Shown: positions 1-8,298 of the stretch, one piece after another
Numbering within the stretch: position 1 is the stretch's first letter
Layout: every line of letters begins with the position of its first letter
Source of the DNA: Spirochaetales bacterium
GTDB taxonomy: Bacteria > Spirochaetota > Spirochaetia > JC444 > Marispirochaetaceae
Length of the DNA: 39,342 nucleotides
Direction: 5' to 3'
NCBI GenBank assembly: GCA_016935695.1
Contig: JAFGQL010000069.1
Span: 1-39,342 of the forward strand
The notes under the pieces: model-generated
Databases searched by the model: none
The model's input: only the letters and a program-made list of their open reading frames with translations
Told to the model about the DNA's origin: nothing
Program-made: the position numbers and the translations under genes

Positions 1-20
1 AAAAGACTGCTGCAAAAACC

Positions 21-1448
21 ATGAACATACGGATTGCCCTGGCGGTACCGCCGGTCCAGGACTTTTACATTACGCCTCACCGGAATACCGCCCTGGGAGC
101 CCTCACTGTCGCCGGCCTCCTCAACACATCGGGAACAGAAGCCCGGGTGTTCAATTTTATCGGTGCGAAAGGGACACGGGGCAGGTCATTCTCCCAAGCG
201 CTGCCGGCTTCCCTCTCATACCTTACACCCTATCTTCATACCCGGGAAAACGGCCGGGACGGCTTTTTTAAAGGTTATCATCACTTCGGGCCGACCTACG
301 GCGAATGCGTCTGCCGCATCGCCGCATGGAAACCCGATGTCATCGCGGTCTCCCTCTTTGCCTTCGCGTATGCCCGTGAAGCCCTTGAGTTCTCGCAATT
401 GTGCAGAAAAGAACTCCCCCGTATCCCGCTGATCATCGGCGGACCCGGGGTAAGCGTATGTCCCCGTTATTTCTCCCGGACAGGCTTGTTCTCTCTGGTA
501 TGCCCCGGCGAAGCCGAACCCCTCGCGCCTCTGCTGATCGAGGCACTGGAACAGGGACTTCCACCGCCGTCCGAAGAAACCATTCTCTCTGCTCTACACA
601 CGCAACAGGGCAAGGATATTTTCCCTGTGTGGCACACATCTGCAGGCCGTCGCACACTCCTCACAACGGCCCTTTCCCGGGGATGCCCGATGAGCTGCAG
701 TTTCTGTTCTACCCGCATCACCCACGGGAAGGGATTCAGGTGCGGGTCTGTGTCTGAGTGGTTATCGGCGTTACCTGCGCTCCCGCCCGGAGCCCCTGTG
801 GATATCAATCTGGAAGACGATAATCTTCTCTGCGCGCCGGATACCCTTTTTGCCTTTTTGACCGAACTTCGCACACGGTTCCCCGACGGGCGGCTGATGA
901 TGGAAAACGGTATCGATTTCCGTCTGCTCTCGCATGACCGGGTAAAAAGGCTTCACGATGCGGGAATGCGCCATTTCAACATATCTCTGGGAACAGGAGA
1001 AGACGGGCACCGCCGTTATGAGGACTGGGCCGCGGCACTGGAGACTATCAGAAACAACGGAGGTTGGGCCACCACCTACTGCATTCCGGGGGAATGGGGG
1101 GACACCCCCTTCAGGGCGGGAAACATCCTGGGAAAACTCGCCCGTCACAGAACGCAGATCGGGCTTTCCATGTTTTACCCGGTACCGGGTATTGAGGGAT
1201 TCGAAGACAGGGACAGGTTCATGGACATGTCAACCGACAGAATGAAAGGAAGTTCCGCCTATCCCTGGACAGGGACCCTGTCAACAAAGGACCTTGTAAC
1301 GGCTTTCATGCTGAGCCGCTGGATTAACCGGATCCATTTTTTCGGAGGAGCGGATCTCTCGTTGAAGGATAAGCCCGACGTTGCCGGACAGTTCCCCGCA
1401 AGCAGTCAGGTGATGGAAGGTTATTTTGAAGGAATACGCTCTTCATAA
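21..1448 (+). CDS. Cobalamin-binding-type radical SAM protein
   Basis: Predicted radical SAM enzyme with an N-terminal B12-binding-like region. The first ~180 residues resemble a Rossmann-type B12 fold (PDVIAVSLFAFAY, then IPLIIGGPGVS), as in B12-dependent radical SAM proteins. The radical SAM core follows, with the iron-sulfur motif C222-PMS-C226-SF-C229. A TIM-barrel-like segment contains LEDDNLL, and HFNISLGTG lies further on. 475 residues is a normal length for the class. The substrate cannot be deduced; methylation or rearrangement chemistry is typical of the family. The ATG used here has no clear ribosome binding site and the frame stays open to the window edge, so the true start may lie upstream. 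Its 3' end overlaps the convergent FHA gene by 28 bp. The class call is solid and the function unknown. Confidence 0.8.
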   Translation: MNIRIALAVPPVQDFYITPHRNTALGALTVAGLLNTSGTEARVFNFIGAKGTRGRSFSQALPASLSYLTPYLHTRENGRDGFFKGYHHFGPTYGECVCRIAAWKPDVIAVSLFAFAYAREALEFSQLCRKELPRIPLIIGGPGVSVCPRYFSRTGLFSLVCPGEAEPLAPLLIEALEQGLPPPSEETILSALHTQQGKDIFPVWHTSAGRRTLLTTALSRGCPMSCSFCSTRITHGKGFRCGSVSEWLSALPALPPGAPVDINLEDDNLLCAPDTLFAFLTELRTRFPDGRLMMENGIDFRLLSHDRVKRLHDAGMRHFNISLGTGEDGHRRYEDWAAALETIRNNGGWATTYCIPGEWGDTPFRAGNILGKLARHRTQIGLSMFYPVPGIEGFEDRDRFMDMSTDRMKGSSAYPWTGTLSTKDLVTAFMLSRWINRIHFFGGADLSLKDKPDVAGQFPASSQVMEGYFEGIRSS

Positions 1449-1795
1449 AAAAACCGCAGGATGGTAGACCCCACAATGATACGGTCACCGTAGGATAGTA
1501 TTTCCGGTTTCTTTAACAGCTTATTGTTTACATAGGTACTGTTTGTGGAGCCCATATCGCTGATAACGAAGTCACCTTTCTTGGAATGTACGGAACAATG
1601 GTGTTTACTGACCATTGCATCGTCTATATTCAGATCGGCGTCCGCGTCCCGGCCGATACGGTATTCAGCCTGAGACTCTTCCAGCACAAGGCAGGTGCCA
1701 AGGGAATTTTGGGAAACCACAACCAGAAACGCCCGTTTCCCTAACGCGCCGGCCCTACCGACCTTGTCTACATCCGATACGATTGTCGCACTCAT
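1421..1795 (-). CDS. Small FHA-domain protein
   Basis: 124-residue protein made almost entirely of one forkhead-associated domain, which binds phosphothreonine peptides. The signature residues are present in order: G48-R49 (YRIGRD), S63-x-x-H66 (VSKHH), then GSTNSTYVN, the usual phospho-recognition loop. There is no signal peptide or membrane segment, so it should be cytoplasmic. An upstream GTG at 1849 would add 18 residues but would place the start inside the divergent hom promoter. The ATG at 1795 is preferred because the FHA fold begins soon after it. No Shine-Dalgarno precedes it, and a TATACT hexamer sits 10 bp upstream (1806-1811). No Ser/Thr kinase gene lies in the window, so the phosphorylated partner is unknown. 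The gene is divergent from hom and overlaps the end of the radical SAM gene. Confidence 0.82.
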   Translation of the reverse strand: MSATIVSDVDKVGRAGALGKRAFLVVVSQNSLGTCLVLEESQAEYRIGRDADADLNIDDAMVSKHHCSVHSKKGDFVISDMGSTNSTYVNNKLLKKPEILSYGDRIIVGSTILRFFYEERIPSK

Positions 1796-1842
1796 AGGTG
1801 TACGAGTATACCACAGATAAGCACGCGGTAAAATACATAATC

Positions 1843-1871
1843 TTGACACGTAACAGACAGACAGCTAGGAT
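1843..1871 (+). promoter_or_regulatory. Sigma-70-type promoter of hom
   Basis: Perfect -35 TTGACA (1843-1848), 17-bp spacer, and -10 TAGGAT (1866-1871). The predicted transcription start near 1878 gives a leader of about 24 nt that holds an AGGTAGG-like ribosome binding site before the ATG at 1902. Confidence 0.7.
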
Positions 1872-1901
1872 GGTCGTGAAGTTATTGGATAGGTAGGTCA
1901 C

Positions 1902-3218
1902 ATGAAACACATCGGAATTGCAATTTTAGGCTGCGGTACTGTCGGCGGAGCAGTAGCGAAACGTTTATTCGAGGACCGGGACATGCTTGCCCGTAAAACG
2001 GGCCTTGATCTTGAACTCTTATATCTGGTCGACATTAATAAGCCGCAGTTCGATCGGCTTGGACTTCCCGGGCATCTGTTTGAGACCGACATAAACAAAG
2101 CAATCGCCGATCCCGGTGTTCACATCATGGTTGAGCTTATGGGGGGAACCACCCTGGCAAAAGACTTTACCCTTCGCATGCTCCAGGGAGGCAAGCATGT
2201 TGTCACTGCCAACAAGGCACTCCTTGCCCACCATGGAAAAGAACTCTTCGCAGCCGCCCGGGCGAAGGGTGTCACCATTTCCTTTGAGGCATCCTGCGGC
2301 GGCGGCATTCCCATCATCCGGGCCCTCTACGACGGGGTGGTATCAAACCGGATTGACGCCTTTTACGGCATCGTAAACGGCACCTGCAACTACATTCTTA
2401 CCGAAATGATACAGAAAGGAAAAAGCTACGCCAATGCCCTGAAGGACGCCCAGGAGGAGGGCCTGGCCGAGGCAGACCCCACCCTTGATGTTACCGGCGG
2501 CGATTCGGCCCACAAACTCGCCATCCTCGCTTCTCTGGCCTTCCGGCGACATGTACAACTTTCGGACATCCCCGTTGAAGGAATAGATAAGCTCAGTCTG
2601 ATGGATGTACAGTTCGGCGCCGAACTGGGTTATGTGGTCAAACTTCTGGCTATTGCCCGGCGGGAGGACGCAGGATTGGCCCTGCAGGTACGGCCGGCAT
2701 TCATAGGGACTGATCACCCGCTGGCCTGGGTCAACGGCCCCTTCAATGCCGTCTCTGTTTACGGCCATTCCGTCGGTCATACCATGTACTACGGCCGGGG
2801 CGCCGGCGGCAGTCCCACGGCAAGCGCCATTATTTCCGACATCATCAGTACGGGGTCGGGAGCAATGAAAATCATGTTCGACACCCTTTCCATCTGGCCG
2901 GACCTCACCCCCGCCGCGGTCTACATGGCCGCCGGAGAATTACATGGGCGCTTTTACATACGCTGTATGGCAAACGATGAGCCCGGCGTGCTGGCTAAAA
3001 TTACACGGATACTGGGTGACCACGCCATTTCCATCTCGTCATTCCTTCAGCAGGAACCTCAGGATGACCAGCCGGAAAGCATCCCCCTGGTTATCACCAC
3101 TCATAGTGCCAGGGAAGGCGATGTCGAAAATGCTCTCAAAGAAATTTCGGACCTGCCCGTGGTGACCGGCAAGCCGGTCTGCATTACCATCGTCGACGAA
3201 CATGAGGAGCAAATTTGA
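1902..3218 (+). CDS. hom: Homoserine dehydrogenase with C-terminal ACT domain
   Basis: NAD(P)-dependent reduction of aspartate semialdehyde to homoserine, at the branch point to threonine and methionine. The N-terminal Rossmann motif is GCGTVGGAVA. The catalytic domain shows GIVNGTCNYILTEM and EADPTLDVTGGDSAHK, which are hallmark segments of the family. Residues ~345-435 form an ACT domain (YIRCMANDEPGVLAKI...), the usual site of threonine feedback control. 438 residues matches the long ACT-containing form. The ATG is chosen because the family N-terminus KHIGIAILG starts there and a strong promoter lies just upstream. It is a single gene; thrB and thrC are not adjacent, and glgP downstream has its own promoter overlapping the hom stop codon. 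Confidence 0.96.
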   Translation: MKHIGIAILGCGTVGGAVAKRLFEDRDMLARKTGLDLELLYLVDINKPQFDRLGLPGHLFETDINKAIADPGVHIMVELMGGTTLAKDFTLRMLQGGKHVVTANKALLAHHGKELFAAARAKGVTISFEASCGGGIPIIRALYDGVVSNRIDAFYGIVNGTCNYILTEMIQKGKSYANALKDAQEEGLAEADPTLDVTGGDSAHKLAILASLAFRRHVQLSDIPVEGIDKLSLMDVQFGAELGYVVKLLAIARREDAGLALQVRPAFIGTDHPLAWVNGPFNAVSVYGHSVGHTMYYGRGAGGSPTASAIISDIISTGSGAMKIMFDTLSIWPDLTPAAVYMAAGELHGRFYIRCMANDEPGVLAKITRILGDHAISISSFLQQEPQDDQPESIPLVITTHSAREGDVENALKEISDLPVVTGKPVCITIVDEHEEQI

Positions 3219-3243
3219 TATCCGCGCAGGCTTTACTTATACT
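3215..3243 (+). promoter_or_regulatory. Promoter of glgP overlapping the hom stop codon
   Basis: -35 TTGATA (3215-3220), 17-bp spacer, -10 TATACT (3238-3243). The -35 contains the hom TGA. The short inverted repeat ACTACC/GGTAGT followed by four T (3244-3263) lies at the predicted start of the leader, and CTGCC/GGCAG (3265-3277) lies just before the GGAGG ribosome binding site. These could tune glgP translation or end hom transcripts weakly. Confidence 0.6.
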
Positions 3244-3298
3244 ACTACCTGGCCGGTAGTTTTCCTGCCAAGGGCAGAAAACGGGAGGATCAGCGACC

Positions 3299-5878
3299 AT
3301 GAGCATATCGTCTTCCATCGATTCGGTGAAAGCCCGTCAGGGTCTTGATGCCGACAGCATAGCCTGGGGGTTCGCAGAACACCTGAAATATTCCCTCGGT
3401 GTCGACAGCTTCTCTGCCACAAGGAACGACCGTTATCTTGCGCTGGCAATGACGATCCGCGACAGGCTCATCAACCAGTGGATCAAAACCCAGCAGACCC
3501 ATCACCGCAAGAATGCAAAACGTATCTACTATCTTTCCCTGGAATTCCTCATCGGCCGCTCCATGGGCAATAATGTCATTAACCTGGGATTACAGCCTGT
3601 TGTGGAACAGGCTCTTACCGAACTCGGTTACAGCTGGGAAGACTTAAGGGAACAGGAAGAAGACGCAGGGCTGGGGAACGGCGGGCTGGGACGTCTGGCC
3701 GCCTGTTTTCTTGACTCAATGGCTACCATGGACCTTCCCTGCTTCGGGTACGGACTCCGGTACGATTACGGCATTTTCCGGCAGCAGATAGAAAACGGCT
3801 ACCAGATAGAACATCCTGACGACTGGCTCAGAACCGGAAATCCCTGGGAGATAGAGCGGCCGGAAATCACAGTCCCCGTGCATTTCGGCGGGAGAGTGGA
3901 GGCCATAACCACAAGGGGCCGCCGGGAATACAGATGGCTTGATACCAGTGTCATTCTTGGAATCGCATATGATATGCCGATCATCGGTTACGGCGGCAGT
4001 ACGGTCAACACCCTCCGCCTGTGGAGCGCCCGGTCGGCAGAGGAGTTCGATTTCTCCGAGTTCAACGAAGGAGATTATGTAGAAGCTGTCAGTTCCAAGG
4101 TCATGGCGGAAAACCTGACCAAGGTGCTGTACCCCAACGACACCCTGTACCTGGGAAAGGAGCTGCGGCTGAAACAGCAGTATCTTTTCGTTGCCTGTTC
4201 TCTCTGGGACATTCTCAGACGTTTTCAGAAATCAGGAAAATCCTGGCATGAGTTCCCCGACATGGCGGCAATCCAGCTGAACGATACCCATCCGTCCCTG
4301 GCAGTACCGGAACTCATGCGTCTCCTTATGGACGAAAACGGTCTTGACTGGGATGCGGCATGGGACATTACCATCCGGTCCCTGGGGTACACCAACCATA
4401 CCCTCATGCCCGAAGCCCTGGAAAAATGGCCTGTCTCCATGCTGGAAAAGCTCCTGCCCCGCCACCTCCAGATCGTCTATGAAATCAATCACCGGTTTCT
4501 GCAGAAAGTATCCATACAGTATCCCGGCGACCCCGAGATACTCCGGAACATGAGCATCATAGAGGAAGGCGACACGAAACAGGTCCGTATGGCATATCTT
4601 TCCATTGTGGGCTGCGGTTCGACAAACGGCGTAGCCGCCCTCCACACTGATCTTCTGAAAACACGGCTGGTTCCCGATTTTGCCCGGTTTTATCCATCAC
4701 GGTTCAACAACAAGACCAACGGTATAACCCAGCGCAGATGGCTGCTAAAATCCAATCCGGGCCTCTCGGCACTCATTTCTTCCAAAATTGGCGAGACATG
4801 GATCACCGACATGACCCAGTTGGAAAAACTTAAGTCATGGGCGGATGACCCGGATTTCCAGAAAGCCTTTATGGATGTTAAACGCCAGAGCAAGCTCAAA
4901 CTGATTGACTATGTACATGAAACCTGCGGATGGCAACTCAATCCCGATTCCATATTCGATGTCCAGGTAAAACGAATTCACGAATACAAGCGTCAGATGC
5001 TCAACGCCCTCCATATCATCATGCTCTACAACAATCTGAGGAAAAACGGCATTCCCAAAAACTTCATACCCCGGACCTTCCTGTTCGCAGGGAAGGCGGC
5101 ACCGGGCTACACCATGGCAAAGCTCATCATAAAACTTATCAACAACATCGCTTCGGTCATCAACAATGATCCAGGCATACATGGGGCCATGAGTGTGTAT
5201 TTTCTCCCGAATTACCGGGTTTCCCTGGCAGAAAAGATTTTCCCGGCCGCCGACGTGTCGGAACAGATCAGCACCGCCGGAACCGAGGCATCGGGTACAG
5301 GCAACATGAAATTCATGTGCAACGGCGCCCTCACCCTCGGCACCCTCGACGGAGCCAACATTGAGATAATCGAACAGGCGGGGAAGGAAAACGCGTTCAT
5401 ATTCGGCCTCACCGCCGAGGAAGTGGAACACTTGCGGCCTCGTTACAACCCTTACGATTACTACCATAACAATCCAGAAATAAAAGAAGTGATTGATCTC
5501 CTGTTCTCAGGTCATTTCAATTTTTCCGAACCCGGCCTTTTTGAACCAATCCGGGACGCCTTGTTTCTCCGTGGTGACCATTACATGCATCTGGCAGACC
5601 TGATCACCTATGCCGACGCCCAGAAAAAGATCGCGGCGCTGTATGCAGATCCCGCTGAATGGGCAAAGAAGGCCATCCTCAATATTGCTTCCAGCGGGAC
5701 CTTCTCTTCCGACAGAACCATCCTTGACTACAACCGGGACATCTGGCATGTGAAGCCGGTACATATAGAAAAAAGCGATAATCCGGAAGAAACAATCGAG
5801 GAAGCAAAAAACCCGGGAACCGATGAACACCGGCCTCTGTACCGGCGCAGGGCGGAGGATCAACAGAAAGACCAGTAA
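3299..5878 (+). CDS. glgP: Glycogen/alpha-glucan phosphorylase (GT35)
   Basis: Phosphorolysis of alpha-1,4-glucans to glucose-1-phosphate, pyridoxal-phosphate dependent and cytoplasmic. Family blocks are continuous: YYLSLEFLIGRSM, EDAGLGNGGLGRLAACFLDS, NDTHPSLAVPELMR, VQVKRIHEYKRQ and the PLP site EASGTGNMKFMCNGA with Lys671. Bacterial members are usually ~800-830 residues. This one is 859 because of a charged, proline- and glutamate-containing tail of about 35 residues after the last family segment. A GGAGG site lies 10-15 bp before the ATG. It has its own promoter. Together with the following GH3 gene it suggests intracellular processing of stored or imported glucans. No glgB, glgC or glgX is nearby. 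Confidence 0.97.
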   Translation: MSISSSIDSVKARQGLDADSIAWGFAEHLKYSLGVDSFSATRNDRYLALAMTIRDRLINQWIKTQQTHHRKNAKRIYYLSLEFLIGRSMGNNVINLGLQPVVEQALTELGYSWEDLREQEEDAGLGNGGLGRLAACFLDSMATMDLPCFGYGLRYDYGIFRQQIENGYQIEHPDDWLRTGNPWEIERPEITVPVHFGGRVEAITTRGRREYRWLDTSVILGIAYDMPIIGYGGSTVNTLRLWSARSAEEFDFSEFNEGDYVEAVSSKVMAENLTKVLYPNDTLYLGKELRLKQQYLFVACSLWDILRRFQKSGKSWHEFPDMAAIQLNDTHPSLAVPELMRLLMDENGLDWDAAWDITIRSLGYTNHTLMPEALEKWPVSMLEKLLPRHLQIVYEINHRFLQKVSIQYPGDPEILRNMSIIEEGDTKQVRMAYLSIVGCGSTNGVAALHTDLLKTRLVPDFARFYPSRFNNKTNGITQRRWLLKSNPGLSALISSKIGETWITDMTQLEKLKSWADDPDFQKAFMDVKRQSKLKLIDYVHETCGWQLNPDSIFDVQVKRIHEYKRQMLNALHIIMLYNNLRKNGIPKNFIPRTFLFAGKAAPGYTMAKLIIKLINNIASVINNDPGIHGAMSVYFLPNYRVSLAEKIFPAADVSEQISTAGTEASGTGNMKFMCNGALTLGTLDGANIEIIEQAGKENAFIFGLTAEEVEHLRPRYNPYDYYHNNPEIKEVIDLLFSGHFNFSEPGLFEPIRDALFLRGDHYMHLADLITYADAQKKIAALYADPAEWAKKAILNIASSGTFSSDRTILDYNRDIWHVKPVHIEKSDNPEETIEEAKNPGTDEHRPLYRRRAEDQQKDQ

Positions 5879-5886
5879 CAACTATG

Positions 5887-5902
5887 CACCGGTAAGCCGG
5901 TG
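5887..5902 (+). other. Stem-loop after glgP
   Basis: CACCGG-TAAG-CCGGTG forms a perfect 6-bp stem, extendable to 9 bp with one G-U pair (5884-5905). It starts 8 bp after the glgP stop codon. There is no T-run, so it is more likely an mRNA 3'-end stabiliser or weak terminator than a standard intrinsic terminator. Confidence 0.4.
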
Positions 5903-5924
5903 TATACAAAGGAGATGACGTATA

Positions 5925-6005
5925 TTGTCTCAAATAACGCCTGAAAACCAGAAGATAGGTAAAACACTGGATGCAAAGGGCATAAATGCCCCTTTACACT
6001 TGTAA
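5925..6005 (+). pseudogene. Possible truncated TusA-like sulfur carrier remnant
   Basis: A 26-codon frame beginning with TTG, with AAAGGAG at 5908-5914. It ends with the residues KTLDAKGINAPLHL, which resemble the TusA/YedF core (LDxxGLxCPxPL). The family's catalytic Cys position is Ala here. The frame stops exactly where helix 1 of TusA would begin, and I find no continuation in the other frames before the next gene. It could be the 5' stump of a decayed tusA-like gene, a short functional peptide, or chance similarity. Its last codons overlap the palindrome 5993-6006. Confidence 0.3.
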
Positions 6006-6006
6006 A
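5993..6006 (+). promoter_or_regulatory. Operator-like palindrome upstream of the first GH3 gene
   Basis: TTTACA-CT-TGTAAA: two perfect 6-bp arms around a 2-bp centre, in the style of LacI/GntR-family operators. The core TACACTTGTA recurs 13 bp or less upstream of the start codon of the second GH3 gene (24023-24032), and a variant TACACGTGTA lies at 38458-38467. A second small inverted repeat, GGGCA/TGCCC (5978-5991), sits just before it. No regulator gene is adjacent, so the protein that binds here is unknown. Confidence 0.5.
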
Positions 6007-6051
6007 TGATACGAAGGCCTTTTATGGCACAAGAAGAATAAGGAGTTCCCG

Positions 6052-8178
6052 ATGAAAACCGAAATATACCAGGACCCGACAAAACCTTTACAGGAACGGG
6101 TCGCAGATCTTATCGGAAAAATGAGTCTGGAAGAAAAAGCGGGAGAACTCATCTATACTGCCGCAGGGGTAAAGCGCCTGGGCATCCCCGGTTATAACTG
6201 GTGGAACGAGGCCCTCCACGGCGTTGCCAGAAACGGTAAAGCCACTATTTTCCCCCAGTCAATCGGCCTTGCGGCGACCTTCGACACCGAACTGGTACAA
6301 CAAGTTGCCGATACCATCGCCGATGAAGCACGGGCAAAGTTTAACTATGCGGTGAAAACAATCGGTGAATCCCGTCAGTACCAGGGACTGACGTTCTGGA
6401 CTCCGAACATAAACATTTTCCGCGACCCGCGGTGGGGGCGGGGACAGGAAACCTATGGAGAGGACACCTATCTGACTTCCCGGATGGGAGCAGCCTTTGT
6501 AAAAGGCCTCCAGGGAAATCATCCGCGGTATATGAAAACGGCCGCCTGTGCCAAACATTACGCTGTTCACTCCGGCCCCGAGGCCTTACGCCATGAATTC
6601 GACGCCGTCGTTTCTCCCAAAGACCTCTGGGAAACCTACCTCCCTGCCTTCAAGGCCCTGGTGGATGCCGGCGTCGAGGCGGTAATGGGAGCCTACAACC
6701 GCACTCTGGGAGAACCCTGCTGCGCCAGCGAATTCCTGATGAACACCATTCTGCGGGGAAAATGGAAGTTTGAGGGCCATTATGTATCCGACTGCTGGGC
6801 CATAAGGGACTTCCACCAGAGTCATAACGTCACCGGCGACGCCGTCGAATCGGTGGCCCTGGCAATGGAAAAAGGCTGCGACTTAAACTGCGGCGATTCC
6901 TATGCCTTCCTGATGGAGGCTCTCCTGAAAGGCAAGGTCAAGGAAGAATGGGTCGACCGTTCGCTGACACGGCTTCTTTCCACAAAGATGAAACTCGGCC
7001 TTTTCGATCCTCCGGAAATGGTGCCTTTCTCACAGCTGGGTCCGGACGTCATCGGCTGTGCTGAACACGTCGAACTGTCCCGTCGTGCCGCGGAGAAATC
7101 CATCGTCCTGTTGAAAAACAAAGACGGATTACTGCCCCTGAATCCCGAAAAAGGCTACTACTACGTAACAGGACCCAACGCCGCGGACATAGCACCCCTT
7201 CTTGGCAACTACTACGGCCTGAACCCCAGGATGGTCACTCCGCTGGAAGGCATGATGGACCGGGCGGGTCTGGGGGTCAAAATTGATTACCGGAAAGGCT
7301 GCCTGCTGGACCATGAAGCGCCGAATCCCATTGAATGGGCCATCTTCGAAAGCGCCGCAGCCGACGCCACCATTGCCTTCATGGGATTGAACCCGGAACT
7401 GGAAGGAGAAGAAGGCGATGCCATTTCATCTCCATCAAAGGGAGACCGGGACGTCATCGAACTGCCTGAAAACCAGCTCAATTTCCTGAGGAAAATCAAG
7501 GCCCGGAACGCGAAGCTCATCCTGGTCCTGATGGGCGGCGCAGCCATGGCAATAAAGGACATGGAAGACCTCGCCGACGCCGTTGTCCTTGCCTGGATTC
7601 CCGGCCAGGAAGGTGGCACGGCCATCGCAAAAGTACTGTTCGGCGAAGTTAACCCGGGAGGCAAACTGCCGGTCACATTTCCCGCTTCCACGGCCCAGCT
7701 GCCGCCTTTCGCCGATTACTCCATGGAAAACCGTACCTACAAATACATGAAGGACGATCCTCTCTACCCCTTCGGTTTTGGGCTCTCCTATACCAGTTTT
7801 GCCTATTCATCAATGACGCTGTCCGCTTCGTCAATTGCATCAGGAGAAAACCTGTCCGCGTCGGTGACCGTCACCAACACAGGTGACCTTGGAGGCGAGG
7901 AAGTCGTACAGATGTATATCACCGACGACGAGGCTTCCGCCCGGACCCCAAAAGCAAGTCTGTGCGGATTCAAGCGTATATTCCTGGCGCCCGGAGAAAC
8001 CGGCACCCTTGAGTTTGAAGTCGCTTCGTCCATGATGGAGCTGGTCACCGACACAGGCGAAAGGGTAATCGAGCCGGGCAGTTTCACCCTCTATGCTGGG
8101 GGCTGTTCCCCCGGTACCCGGGGCAAAAAACTGGGAGCTTCACAGGGAGTCAGCGCTTCCTTCTCTGTCAAAGGATAA
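6052..8178 (+). CDS. GH3 beta-xylosidase / beta-glucosidase, cytoplasmic
   Basis: Glycoside hydrolase family 3 enzyme that removes terminal beta-linked sugars from short oligosaccharides. The N-terminal segment YNWWNEALHGVAR and the FPQSIGLAATFD block are typical of the xylosidase/arabinofuranosidase-like GH3 branch. The catalytic nucleophile is Asp247 in GHYVSDCWAI. Domain order is the GH3 N-terminal barrel, the alpha/beta sandwich (VVLAWIPGQEGGTAIA, GGKLPVTFP) and a C-terminal fibronectin-III-like domain (VTNTGDLGGEEVVQMY). There is no signal peptide and no PA14 insert, so it acts inside the cell on imported oligosaccharides. The start has AAGGAG 8-9 bp upstream. It differs clearly from the second GH3 (24036-26225), so the two are not a recent duplication. 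Exact sugar specificity is not provable by eye. Confidence 0.93.
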   Translation: MKTEIYQDPTKPLQERVADLIGKMSLEEKAGELIYTAAGVKRLGIPGYNWWNEALHGVARNGKATIFPQSIGLAATFDTELVQQVADTIADEARAKFNYAVKTIGESRQYQGLTFWTPNINIFRDPRWGRGQETYGEDTYLTSRMGAAFVKGLQGNHPRYMKTAACAKHYAVHSGPEALRHEFDAVVSPKDLWETYLPAFKALVDAGVEAVMGAYNRTLGEPCCASEFLMNTILRGKWKFEGHYVSDCWAIRDFHQSHNVTGDAVESVALAMEKGCDLNCGDSYAFLMEALLKGKVKEEWVDRSLTRLLSTKMKLGLFDPPEMVPFSQLGPDVIGCAEHVELSRRAAEKSIVLLKNKDGLLPLNPEKGYYYVTGPNAADIAPLLGNYYGLNPRMVTPLEGMMDRAGLGVKIDYRKGCLLDHEAPNPIEWAIFESAAADATIAFMGLNPELEGEEGDAISSPSKGDRDVIELPENQLNFLRKIKARNAKLILVLMGGAAMAIKDMEDLADAVVLAWIPGQEGGTAIAKVLFGEVNPGGKLPVTFPASTAQLPPFADYSMENRTYKYMKDDPLYPFGFGLSYTSFAYSSMTLSASSIASGENLSASVTVTNTGDLGGEEVVQMYITDDEASARTPKASLCGFKRIFLAPGETGTLEFEVASSMMELVTDTGERVIEPGSFTLYAGGCSPGTRGKKLGASQGVSASFSVKG

Positions 8179-8217
8179 TCACCCAGGGGCAAGGCGCCTT
8201 GAAAAGAACCTAAAAAC

Positions 8218-8298
8218 ATGGTATTCCTTGGTATCTGCAATCCCAGTCATCGTACCCGCGTATTTCAGATACCTGATTTTGGAGTCAATAAACCATGA
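8218..8298 (+). other. Short upstream ORF coupled to ybiT
   Basis: ATG at 8218 opens a 26-codon frame. Its TGA (8296-8298) overlaps the ybiT ATG as ATGA, a typical translational-coupling geometry. It contains an 8-bp inverted repeat GGTATCTG (8230-8237) / CAGATACC (8266-8273), which ends just before the GGAG of ybiT. The upstream ribosome binding site is weak. It could be a leader peptide; leader-controlled expression is known for some ABC-F genes. Chance is the alternative. Confidence 0.22.

Noticed and set aside
8190-8201. CAAGGCGCCTTG palindrome after the first GH3 gene
   Set aside because: It can form only a 4-bp stem with a GCGC loop and has no T-run; not enough for a terminator or operator call.
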